Source: Sphingomonas kyeonggiensis | GTDB taxonomy: Bacteria > Pseudomonadota > Alphaproteobacteria > Sphingomonadales > Sphingomonadaceae | Length of the DNA: 64,000 nt | NCBI RefSeq assembly: GCF_014196745.1 | Contig: NZ_JACIEH010000006.1 | Location: 62,001 to 126,000, forward strand | Direction of reading: 5' to 3' | Part shown: piece after piece, positions 7,898-15,538 of the stretch | Numbering within the stretch: position 1 is the first letter of the stretch | Layout: each line of letters opens with the position of its first letter | The notes under the pieces: generated by a model | Told to the model about the DNA's origin: nothing | The model's input: the letters and a program-made list of their open reading frames with translations, nothing else | Databases searched by the model: none | Made by a program: the position numbers and the translations under genes

Positions 7898-9442
7898 TTA
7901 GCCGAGCGCGGCTTCTTCGGCTGCCTCCCAATAGCGATCCCGCAACAGCCGCTTGTAGAGCTTCCCCGTCGGATGGCGCGGCAGCTCCGCGACGAAGTCG
8001 ATCCGCCTCGGCTGCTTCACCCGGGAGAGCTGCGGTGCGAGCCACTCGGCCAGTTCCTCGGCCAGCGCGGGGGAGGGTGGCACCCCTTCAGCCGGCTGCA
8101 CCACCGCCACCACCTGCTCGCCCATATCGGCATGCGGCGCCCCGATCACCGCGACGTCCGCCACCTTGGGGTGCAGCACGAGCAGGTTCTCGATCTCCTG
8201 CGGATAGATGTTCACCCCGCCGGAGATGATCATGAAGCTCTTGCGGTCGGTGAGGTAGAGATAGCCCTCGGCGTCGACATGGCCGACATCGCCGAGCGTG
8301 GTCCAGCCGTGCCTGTTGGCCGCCGCCGCCGTCTTCTCGCTGTCGTTGTGATAGTGGAAGCCCGGCCCGCCCTCGAAATGGACCAGGCCGGTCTCGCCGG
8401 CGGGCAGCGGCTCACCCTCCTCGTCGCAGATGCGCAGCGTGCCGAGCACCGCGCGCCCGACCGAGCCCGGATGCGTCAGCCAATCCTTGGCGCCGATCAT
8501 CGTCAGGCCATTGCCCTCGGTTCCGGCATAATATTCGAGCAGCACCGGCCCCCACCAGTCGATCATAGCCTGCTTGACCGGCACCGGGCAGGGCGCCGCG
8601 GCATGGATCGCCATCCGCAGCGAGGTCAGGTCGTGCCGGCTGCGCGCCGCCTCGGGCAGCTTGAGCATGCGGATGAAGTGCGTCGGCACCCACTGCGCAT
8701 GCGTCACCTTGTGCCGCTCGATCAGCGCCAGCGCCTGTTCGGGATCGAATTTTTCCATCACCACCACCGTGCCGCCCAGCCGGTGCACCGCCATGCACCA
8801 GCGCAGCGGCGCGGCATGATAGAGCGGGGCGGGGGAGAGGTAGATCGTATCGGCATCCACCGCCGCATGCCGCGCGATGCCGACCATCGCATTGGGCATG
8901 GTGATGTCGGTCTCGGGCAGCTGCGGCCGGATGCCCTTGGGCCGGCCGGTGGTGCCCGAGGAATAGAGCATGTCGGTGCCGGCGCGCTCGTCGGCGATGC
9001 GGGTGACCGGCATCGCGCCCACCTCGGCTTCCCAGCTGCGGAAGGGTGGGATCGCGCCGTCGAGCATGAACAGGGCGACGTCATCCAGCGCCACCTCCGC
9101 TGCCACGGCGCTCGCGACCGATGCCAGCGCCGCGGAGGAGATCAGCGCCCGCGCGCCGCTGTCCCGGAGGATGAACGCGGCCTCGCTCGCCGTCAGCCGC
9201 GAGGACACCGCCACGAAATAGAGCCCCGCGCGCTGCGCGCCCCAGGCGATTTCGAGGAAGCGGAAATGGTTCTCGAGCAGCACCGCCACCGCGTCGCCAG
9301 GCTGGAACCCCAGCGCACGGAACAGCTGCGCCGCCTGGTTCGAGCGTGCCTCAAGCTCGCCATAGCTCAGGCTCTCGCCCGTCTCGGCGAGGATCAGCGC
9401 GGGTTTCTCCGGCGCGGTTTCGGCGTGGACGCAGGGATGCAT
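7898..9442 (-). CDS. AMP-dependent acyl-CoA synthetase/ligase
   Basis: 514 residues from ATG 9442, preceded by GAGGAGAGAG; the longer frame lacks homology to the family. The ANL superfamily motifs are in order: P-loop SSGTTGRPKG at about 160-170, YYAGTEG in the middle, TLGDVGHVDAEGYLYLTDR, and the catalytic-lysine end PTGKLYKRLLRDRYW. It would activate a carboxylic acid to its CoA thioester via an acyl-adenylate. The gene converges on the RoxA-like gene and diverges from the thiolase-like operon at 9588. Substrate cannot be read from sequence. Confidence 0.9.
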   Translation of the reverse strand: MHPCVHAETAPEKPALILAETGESLSYGELEARSNQAAQLFRALGFQPGDAVAVLLENHFRFLEIAWGAQRAGLYFVAVSSRLTASEAAFILRDSGARALISSAALASVASAVAAEVALDDVALFMLDGAIPPFRSWEAEVGAMPVTRIADERAGTDMLYSSGTTGRPKGIRPQLPETDITMPNAMVGIARHAAVDADTIYLSPAPLYHAAPLRWCMAVHRLGGTVVVMEKFDPEQALALIERHKVTHAQWVPTHFIRMLKLPEAARSRHDLTSLRMAIHAAAPCPVPVKQAMIDWWGPVLLEYYAGTEGNGLTMIGAKDWLTHPGSVGRAVLGTLRICDEEGEPLPAGETGLVHFEGGPGFHYHNDSEKTAAAANRHGWTTLGDVGHVDAEGYLYLTDRKSFMIISGGVNIYPQEIENLLVLHPKVADVAVIGAPHADMGEQVVAVVQPAEGVPPSPALAEELAEWLAPQLSRVKQPRRIDFVAELPRHPTGKLYKRLLRDRYWEAAEEAALG

Positions 9443-9587
9443 TCGGCCCTCTCTCCTCTCCTCGGAAGCGGTTTCCGCTCTCCGATGCGCAGCATAGCCG
9501 AACCAGGGAAATGCGCTGCTATCGCTAGTGATAGTTCCGCATGGAGGTGCGCACGCCGATACCGGGCAGGCGACCAGGGAGAGGAAA

Positions 9588-11057
9588 ATGGCGCCAGACA
9601 CGCCCGTGATACTGGGCATCGGGGAGTCGATCGACCGCCCCTTCGCGATCAGCTCGGCCAGGGAACCGCTGGCGCTGATGGCAGATGCCGCGCGCGCTGC
9701 CGATCGGGATGCAGGCGGCGGCCTGCTCGCCCAGGTCGATGCGCTCGACGTGGTGAGCATCGTCAGCTGGCGCTATGCAGATGCGGCAGCCTCACTGTCC
9801 GCGGAACTCGGCATCGCGCCGGCGCTGCGCGCCAATCACGCGGTCGGCGGGGAATCGCCGGTGCGCCTGATTCATGAAGCGGCATTGCGCATCGCGCGGG
9901 GCGAAAGCCGGGTCGCGCTTATCGCCGGGGCAGAAGCACAGCACAGCGCGGCGCGGGCGAAGCGCGAAGGCGAGATGCCGCCCTGGACGCCCTTCGCCAA
10001 GGACGCCCCCTCGCCCTTGCGGGGTGCGGACATCGTGCATCCGCTGGCGCTCCGCCACGGGCTCTCCACGCCCACCCAGGTCTATCCGCTGTTCGAGATG
10101 GCGAGTGCCGCGCTCTGGGGGCAGTCACCTGCCGAGGCGCGGGTGGAGTCGGGTAGCCTCTGGGCGCGCTATGCAGCGGCGGCGGCGGAGAACCCGCGCG
10201 CCTGGATGCGCAAGGCACCTGGCGCGGACGAGATCGTCACGCCGGGCGAGGCCAACCGGCTGATCGCCTGGCCCTATACCAAGCTGATGGTCGCCAATCC
10301 GCTGGTCAACCAGGGCGCCGCGGTGATCGTCACCAGCCTCGAAGCCGCGCGTCAGGCCGGCATTCCGGACGAACGGATCGTCCATATCCTCGGCGGCGCG
10401 GCGGCGAGCGAGCCGCGCGATTTCCTCGCCCGCGACGGCTTTGCCGGCAGTCCGGCCCAGGACGCGGTGCTCGCCGCGGCCTCGGCGCTGGCGCCGCAGG
10501 GTTTCGACGTGCTCGAGCTCTATAGCTGCTTCCCCTGCGTCCCCAAGATGGCGCGACGCAGCCTCGGCCTCGGGCCGGACGTGCGGCCGAGCGTGACCGG
10601 CGGCCTGACCTTCTTCGGCGGGCCGCTCAGCAACTACATGCTGCACGCCGCCTGCGCGATGGTGCGCGCGGTGCGCGGCGGCGGGGTGGGGCTGCTCTAT
10701 GGCCAGGGCGAGTTCGTCACCAAGCATCACGCACTGGTGCTGGCCGGGCAGGCGGGTGCGGAGATCGCCCCGGACTATTCGGTGCAGGCACAGGCCGATG
10801 CCAGGCGCGGGCCGGTACCCGAGCTGGTCGAGCCCGAACCCGGCCCGGCGACGCTCGAAAGCGCGACGATCCTCTACCAGCGGGACGGCTCGGTCGAACG
10901 CGGCGTGGTGGTGCTGCGCACCCTCGAAGGCGCGCGGACGCTCGCGAGCGTGCCGGCCGAGGATCGCGAGACGCTCGCCCTGATCACCGACGATGCCCGT
11001 TTCCCGGTCGGCCTGATCGGCACGATCACCGAGCAAGGCGCGTGGAGCCCGAAATGA
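9588..11057 (+). CDS. thiolase-like protein without the N-terminal nucleophilic cysteine
   Basis: 489 residues from ATG 9588, seven bases after GGGAGAGG. Thiolase fold with the acetyl-CoA acetyltransferase-like (SCP-x/exoribonuclease-independent) pattern: helix AALRIARGESRVALIAGAEAQ, then VTGGLTFFGGPLSNYM and MLHAACAMVRAVRGG in the C-terminal half. Where true thiolases have a Cys in GCSSG this protein reads VGGESP, so covalent acyl transfer through that Cys is not possible. Related proteins include steroid side-chain retro-aldolases (Ltp2 type), which also lack a thiolase mechanism. It starts a tight operon: its stop overlaps the GST start (ATGA). Confidence 0.82.
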   Translation: MAPDTPVILGIGESIDRPFAISSAREPLALMADAARAADRDAGGGLLAQVDALDVVSIVSWRYADAAASLSAELGIAPALRANHAVGGESPVRLIHEAALRIARGESRVALIAGAEAQHSAARAKREGEMPPWTPFAKDAPSPLRGADIVHPLALRHGLSTPTQVYPLFEMASAALWGQSPAEARVESGSLWARYAAAAAENPRAWMRKAPGADEIVTPGEANRLIAWPYTKLMVANPLVNQGAAVIVTSLEAARQAGIPDERIVHILGGAAASEPRDFLARDGFAGSPAQDAVLAAASALAPQGFDVLELYSCFPCVPKMARRSLGLGPDVRPSVTGGLTFFGGPLSNYMLHAACAMVRAVRGGGVGLLYGQGEFVTKHHALVLAGQAGAEIAPDYSVQAQADARRGPVPELVEPEPGPATLESATILYQRDGSVERGVVVLRTLEGARTLASVPAEDRETLALITDDARFPVGLIGTITEQGAWSPK

Positions 11058-11671
11058 CCGTCACCCTCTATCACTGCCGCGATGCGCGCTCGTTCCGCGT
11101 GCTCTGGATGCTCGAGGAACTGGAAGCCGAATACCGGCTCGAGTTGCTGCCTTTCCCGCCGCGGGACCGCGCGCCGGAATATCTCGCGCGCAACCCGCTC
11201 GGCACGATCCCGCTCTTCCTGGAGGGCGATGCCCGGATGACCGAGTCCGCCGCGATCTGCCACTATCTCGCGACCACGCGCGGTGATGGGTGCTTCGCCA
11301 TCGCCCCCGGCGCGCCCGGCTATGCGGCCTATCTCGACGCGCTCTCCTTCGGCGAGGCGACGCTCACCTTCCCGCAGACCCTGGTGCTGCGCTACGCGAT
11401 GTTCGAGCCCGAGGACCGGCGCCAGCCCCAGGTCGCCGACGATTACCGGCAATGGTATCTCGCGCGACTGCGCGGCCTCGACGCGATGCTCACTTCCACG
11501 GACTATGTCGCCGGCGACCGCTTCACCGCGGCGGACATCTCGGTCGGCTATGCCTTGATGCTCGCCGAGTTCCTCCGGATCGGCGATGGCGGCGCGCCGC
11601 GCATCGCCGCCTATTGGGAGCGGCTGCGCAGCCGGCCCGCCTTCGTCCGCGCCAAGGCCGCCCAAGCATGA
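11054..11671 (+). CDS. glutathione S-transferase
   Basis: 205 residues, starting at the ATG that overlaps the previous stop by four bases. The N-terminal thioredoxin-like domain has the active-site helix region HCRDARSFRVLW (Ser/Arg near residues 11-14), the cis-proline loop NPLGTIPLF, and the glutathione gamma-glutamyl site MTESAAICHYL. The all-helical C-terminal domain follows, with TDYVAGDRFTAADISVGYAL as the N-capping box. In catabolic operons such GSTs can isomerise, conjugate or reduce reactive intermediates. The next gene again overlaps by four bases. Confidence 0.9.
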   Translation: MTVTLYHCRDARSFRVLWMLEELEAEYRLELLPFPPRDRAPEYLARNPLGTIPLFLEGDARMTESAAICHYLATTRGDGCFAIAPGAPGYAAYLDALSFGEATLTFPQTLVLRYAMFEPEDRRQPQVADDYRQWYLARLRGLDAMLTSTDYVAGDRFTAADISVGYALMLAEFLRIGDGGAPRIAAYWERLRSRPAFVRAKAAQA

Positions 11672-12819
11672 AGATGCTCGAGGGTATCCGCATCGTCGAC
11701 CTGACGACGATCGTGTTCGGCCCCTATGCCACCCAGATGCTCGCCGACATGGGCGCCGAGGTGATCAAGGTCGAGGCGCCGGGCGGCGACCAGACCCGCC
11801 AGTTCGGGCGATCCCGGGCTGCTGCGCGGCAGATGGGGCCGGTCCACTGCACGCTCAACCGCGGCAAGCGCGCGATCGCGCTCGACCTCAAGGTGCCGGA
11901 GGATGCCGGGACGATGCGCCGGCTGCTCGCCACTGCCGATGTCTTCATCCACAATGTCCGCGGCGAGGCGATGGAGCGGCTCGGCTTCGGCTATGAAGCG
12001 GTGCGCGGGCTGCGCGCGGACATCGTCTATGTCCATTGCCAGGGTTTCGGCTCGGGCGGGCCGTACGAAGGCCTCCAGGCCTATGACGACGTCATCCAGG
12101 CGGCTACCGGCACCGCGACGCTGTTGCCGCGCGCCGACGGCAATCCGGCACCGCGCTATCTGCCCTCGCTGATCGCCGACAAGGTCGCCGGCCTTTACGG
12201 CGCCCAGGCGGTGCTCGGTGCGCTGGTCCACCGGCTGCGCAGCGGGGAGGGGCAGTTCGTCGAGGTGCCGCTGTTCGAGAGCTTCGCGCATTTCATGCTG
12301 CAGGAGCATCTGTTCGGCGCCGCCTTCGATCCGCCGCTCGAACCGGCCGGCTATCCGCGCCAGATCGATCCCAACCGCCAGCCTTTCCCTACGGCTGACG
12401 GTCATGTCAGCATCGTGCCCTATACGCCGGCGACGATCGCGAAGCTGTTCGAGCTGCTCGGCGCTACGCATGTGTTCGACGATCCGCGCTTCACCACGCC
12501 GATCGACCGGCTGCGCAACATCAGCGCACTCTACGGCGAGATCGCCCAATACACGCCGGCGAGGACCAGCGCGGAGTGGGTTCGAATCCTCAACGCCGGC
12601 GGAGTGCCCTGCATGCCGGTCCGCGACCTGGACAGCATCCGTGACGACCCGCATCTCGCAGCGACGGGCTTCTTCCGGGCGCGAAGCCATCCGGAGGAAG
12701 GGGAGTATGTCGAGATGCCCCTGCCGATCCGCTTCGGGGTGCGGGAGGTGCCGGAAGGCGCGGTGCCGCCGGGGATCGATGCGGATGGGGACGCGATCCG
12801 GCGGGAGCTCGAAAAGTAA
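11668..12819 (+). CDS. CaiB/BaiF family III CoA-transferase
   Basis: 383 residues. The start ATG overlaps the GST stop (ATGA). The N-terminal MLEGIRIVDLTTIVFGPYATQ and ADMGAEVIKVEAP are the family III signature, and Asp171 in LIADKVAGLYGAQ aligns with the catalytic Asp of formyl-CoA transferase that forms the acyl-anhydride and thioester intermediates. It would move CoA between carboxylates, activating a pathway acid. Operon position with a thiolase-like protein and GST supports a catabolic role. A doublet of family A repeats follows the stop. Confidence 0.9.
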   Translation: MKMLEGIRIVDLTTIVFGPYATQMLADMGAEVIKVEAPGGDQTRQFGRSRAAARQMGPVHCTLNRGKRAIALDLKVPEDAGTMRRLLATADVFIHNVRGEAMERLGFGYEAVRGLRADIVYVHCQGFGSGGPYEGLQAYDDVIQAATGTATLLPRADGNPAPRYLPSLIADKVAGLYGAQAVLGALVHRLRSGEGQFVEVPLFESFAHFMLQEHLFGAAFDPPLEPAGYPRQIDPNRQPFPTADGHVSIVPYTPATIAKLFELLGATHVFDDPRFTTPIDRLRNISALYGEIAQYTPARTSAEWVRILNAGGVPCMPVRDLDSIRDDPHLAATGFFRARSHPEEGEYVEMPLPIRFGVREVPEGAVPPGIDADGDAIRRELEK

Positions 12820-12820
12820 T

Positions 12821-12909
12821 CGTCATCCCGGCGAAAGCCGGGATCTCAGGCGAAGGCGCAAACGGCAGGACAGGAGCCGCACGAGATCCCGGCTTTCGCC
12901 GGGATGACG
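12821..12909. repeat. Family A repeat doublet (REPIN-like)
   Basis: Two head-to-head copies, 12821-12847 and 12883-12909, are exact 27-bp inverted repeats of one another with a 35-bp spacer. Each arm is itself an imperfect hairpin. The same doublet with a related spacer occurs inverted at 37910-37990. Confidence 0.85.
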
Positions 12910-12955
12910 GTTGTGGTGTGGGATGACGGTTTGGGGCAAGGAACCCCGTCCGGAG

Positions 12956-14620
12956 CTAAGCCGCCACCCGCGCTTTCGCCGCTGCCAGGATCATGTCGCT
13001 GGCCTTTTCCGCGATCGCGATCGTCGGGGCGTTGGTGTTGCCCGACACGATCCGCGGCATGATGCTCGCATCGACCACGCGCAGCCCCGCCACCCCGTGC
13101 ACGCGCAGCTCCGGATCGACCACCGCGCGCGGGCCGTGCCCCATCATGCAGGTTCCCACAGGATGATAGAGCGTCGTCCCGGCCCGCCGCGCATGGGCGA
13201 GCAGCTCGGCGTCGCTCTGCAGCTCGGCGCCCGGCTGCAGCTCATGCGCGATGAAGTCGGCCAGCGGCTGCTGCGCGGCGATCCGCCGACCCCAGCGCAG
13301 CCCGGCGACGATGACTTCCTGGTCTAGCGGAGCGCTCAGGTAATTGGGCGTGATCCGCGGCGGCGTCAGCGGATCGGCCGAGCGGATGCGCACGGTACCG
13401 CGCGATTCCGGGCGGAGCTGGCAGGCGGCGATGCTGATCCCCGGCAGCTTCTCCAGCTGCATCTTCTGCAGCCGGGCCAGCGCGTCGCCGTCCACGGTGG
13501 CGGGCAGGATGTGGAACTGGATGTCGGGCGAGGCGAGATCGGGCCGCGAGCGGCAGAAGGCGGCGATGTGCGCGGCGGACAGCGTCAGCAGCCCCTTGCG
13601 CGCCACCGCATAGCGCGCGACCTCACCGAGCAGCCGCAGCCCCCGGCTCAGCTCGTTGACCGAGACGGTGCCCGGCTTGAGCCGGTAATTGGCCGAGATC
13701 AGCAGATGGTCCTGGAGGTTCTCGCCCACCCCGGGCAGGTCGCGCACCACCGCGATGCCCTTCTCGCGCAGTAATTCGCCCGGGCCGATGCCGGATAGCT
13801 GGAGCAACTGCGGCGAGTTGATCACCCCGCCCGCCAGGATCACTTCGCGTGCCGCATGCGCCACCAGCCGCTCGCCGCCGCGCAGGAATTCCACTCCGGT
13901 CGCCCGGCCGTCTTCGATCGCCACCCGCGTCGCCTGTGCATGGGTGACCACACGCAGGTTCGGCCGCCGCATCGCCGGATGGAGATAGGCCACCGCCGCC
14001 GAGCAGCGCCGCCCGTCCCGCACCGTGAGCTGGTACCAGGCGACGCCTTCCTGCTCGGGCCCGTTGATGTCGCGCTGGGGCAGGCCGAGCGCCTCGCACG
14101 CCTGCACCACTGCTTCGGACACCGGGTGCGAGCCGGCGGGATCGGTCACGCTCAACGGCCCGCCCGCGCCGTGCGTCTCGCAGGCGCCGTGCTGCTGGTC
14201 CTCGGAGCGGCGGAAATAGGGGGCGATGTCGTCCCACGCCCAGCCTTCGCAGCCCATCTGCCGCCAGCCGTCATAATCGGCGCGCTGGCCGCGGACATAG
14301 AGCAGCCCGTTGATCGAGGAAGACCCGCCCAGCACCTTGCCGCGCGGCCAGATATGGCGGCGGCCCTCGGTGCCGGCATCGGGCTCGGTGCGGTAGAGCC
14401 AGTTGACCTTGGGGTCCTTCAGCGTCTGCGCATAGCCGACGGGCACGTGGATCATCAGGTTCGACAGGAACTGCCCGCGCTCGCGCAGCGGCCGGTCGTC
14501 GCCGCCCGCCTCCAGCAGCAGCACGCGGTTGCGGCCATCGGCGCTCAGCCGGTCGGCGAGCACGCAGCCGGCCGAACCGGCGCCCACGATCACATAATCG
14601 GCTTCGAAGACTTCGGGCAT
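12956..14620 (-). CDS. GMC family FAD-dependent oxidoreductase
   Basis: 554 residues. Start ATG overlaps the upstream stop (TGATG); the longer frame to 15103 lies inside the neighbouring gene. The N-terminal dinucleotide fold is VIVGAGSAGCVLADRLS, the GMC signature is GKVLGGSSSINGLLYVRGQ, and the catalytic pair is His486 in LYHPVGTC with Asn530 in SGNTNAPT, a spacing of 44 residues as in choline oxidase. It oxidises an alcohol to an aldehyde or ketone. As the last gene of the TonB receptor/DUF2236 operon it probably processes the same imported or periplasmic substrate. Annotators may call it choline dehydrogenase, but nothing here points to choline. Confidence 0.92.
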   Translation of the reverse strand: MPEVFEADYVIVGAGSAGCVLADRLSADGRNRVLLLEAGGDDRPLRERGQFLSNLMIHVPVGYAQTLKDPKVNWLYRTEPDAGTEGRRHIWPRGKVLGGSSSINGLLYVRGQRADYDGWRQMGCEGWAWDDIAPYFRRSEDQQHGACETHGAGGPLSVTDPAGSHPVSEAVVQACEALGLPQRDINGPEQEGVAWYQLTVRDGRRCSAAVAYLHPAMRRPNLRVVTHAQATRVAIEDGRATGVEFLRGGERLVAHAAREVILAGGVINSPQLLQLSGIGPGELLREKGIAVVRDLPGVGENLQDHLLISANYRLKPGTVSVNELSRGLRLLGEVARYAVARKGLLTLSAAHIAAFCRSRPDLASPDIQFHILPATVDGDALARLQKMQLEKLPGISIAACQLRPESRGTVRIRSADPLTPPRITPNYLSAPLDQEVIVAGLRWGRRIAAQQPLADFIAHELQPGAELQSDAELLAHARRAGTTLYHPVGTCMMGHGPRAVVDPELRVHGVAGLRVVDASIMPRIVSGNTNAPTIAIAEKASDMILAAAKARVAA

Positions 14621-15534
14621 CAGGCTTTCCGGCGACGATAGAGGTAGTTGGCGGGCAGGCCGAGCCGCTTGCTGGCCTCGACCGGTGGCGTGCCGGGGAT
14701 CGGAATGCGCTCGAACAGCGCGCCGAGCGCACGCACGGTGCGGCGTTCCCAGCCGCGCAGCCGCCATTCTCCCCCGTTCAATGCAAACATCGTGCACGCC
14801 CAATCGGGCAGCAGCGCGATTGCCGCCCGCACCATCATGCCCTGGAAGGGGCGGAGTGGAATCGGCAAGCCTTTGGTATTCAACATGATTTCCAGAAACT
14901 GGCCGAGGATCGCGTGCGGCTCCAGCTTCGGCCGCATCGCCGCGAACTGTGCTTCCTGGTCTGCGACCGAAAGGGGCGCGCCATGCGCAAGGAACAGGTC
15001 GGCCGAGGGCTTGGCCTCTCGATAGGAGCGGTCCTTCTCCGCCGGCGTCAGTGTGCGGCAATAGGCCGAATAGGCTTCCATGAAGCCGAACCCGACCGTG
15101 CACTGCACCCAGTTCAGCAGCTCCGGGTCATTGGCATGATAGGCTTCGCCGCCGGGCGTCGTCCCGCGCACCCGCTCGTGCATCCGCGTAACCCCGGTGA
15201 TCACCTTGATGGCGACAGTGGCGGGCGCATAGACGCTGACATGGGTGACATAGCCGGTGCGCTGCAGCCGGGTCAGCGGATCGGTCGGGAAGATCGAATG
15301 CTCCCACACGCCGGAGCGCACCCTTGGCTCGCCCAGCTCGAGCAACACCGCCGCGATCCCGCCGACGAACAGCGCGACGGGATTCTTGAACACCGCCCAG
15401 GCCACCGAGTCCGGCGGATAGAGCGCCGCCGCGCCTGGCAGGTTGGCATAGTCGATGCGCGGCAGGATTCGCTTGCCCCCCGGCGCCGCAGCGGGCGCGG
15501 GGCCGGGGGGAAGCGGGATGGCCTGCTCGCGCAT
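14620..15534 (-). CDS. DUF2236 (oxygenase MpaB/Lcp-like) family protein
   Basis: 304 residues, starting four bases after the TonB receptor stop and ending in a TGATG overlap with the GMC gene. The DUF2236 core is clear: RTGYVTHVSVYA, HERVRGTTPGGEAYHANDPE, LLNWVQCTVGFGFMEAY, and a C-terminal LPDWACTMFAL helix. DUF2236 proteins bind haem b; characterised members are the latex-clearing protein Lcp (rubber oxygenase) and the fungal oxygenase MpaB, which cleaves a farnesyl chain. No signal peptide is evident, unlike Lcp, so a cytoplasmic or membrane-associated role is more likely. Oxidative cleavage of an isoprenoid chain is a family-based inference. Confidence 0.85.
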   Translation of the reverse strand: MREQAIPLPPGPAPAAAPGGKRILPRIDYANLPGAAALYPPDSVAWAVFKNPVALFVGGIAAVLLELGEPRVRSGVWEHSIFPTDPLTRLQRTGYVTHVSVYAPATVAIKVITGVTRMHERVRGTTPGGEAYHANDPELLNWVQCTVGFGFMEAYSAYCRTLTPAEKDRSYREAKPSADLFLAHGAPLSVADQEAQFAAMRPKLEPHAILGQFLEIMLNTKGLPIPLRPFQGMMVRAAIALLPDWACTMFALNGGEWRLRGWERRTVRALGALFERIPIPGTPPVEASKRLGLPANYLYRRRKA

Positions 15535-15538
15535 CGGA

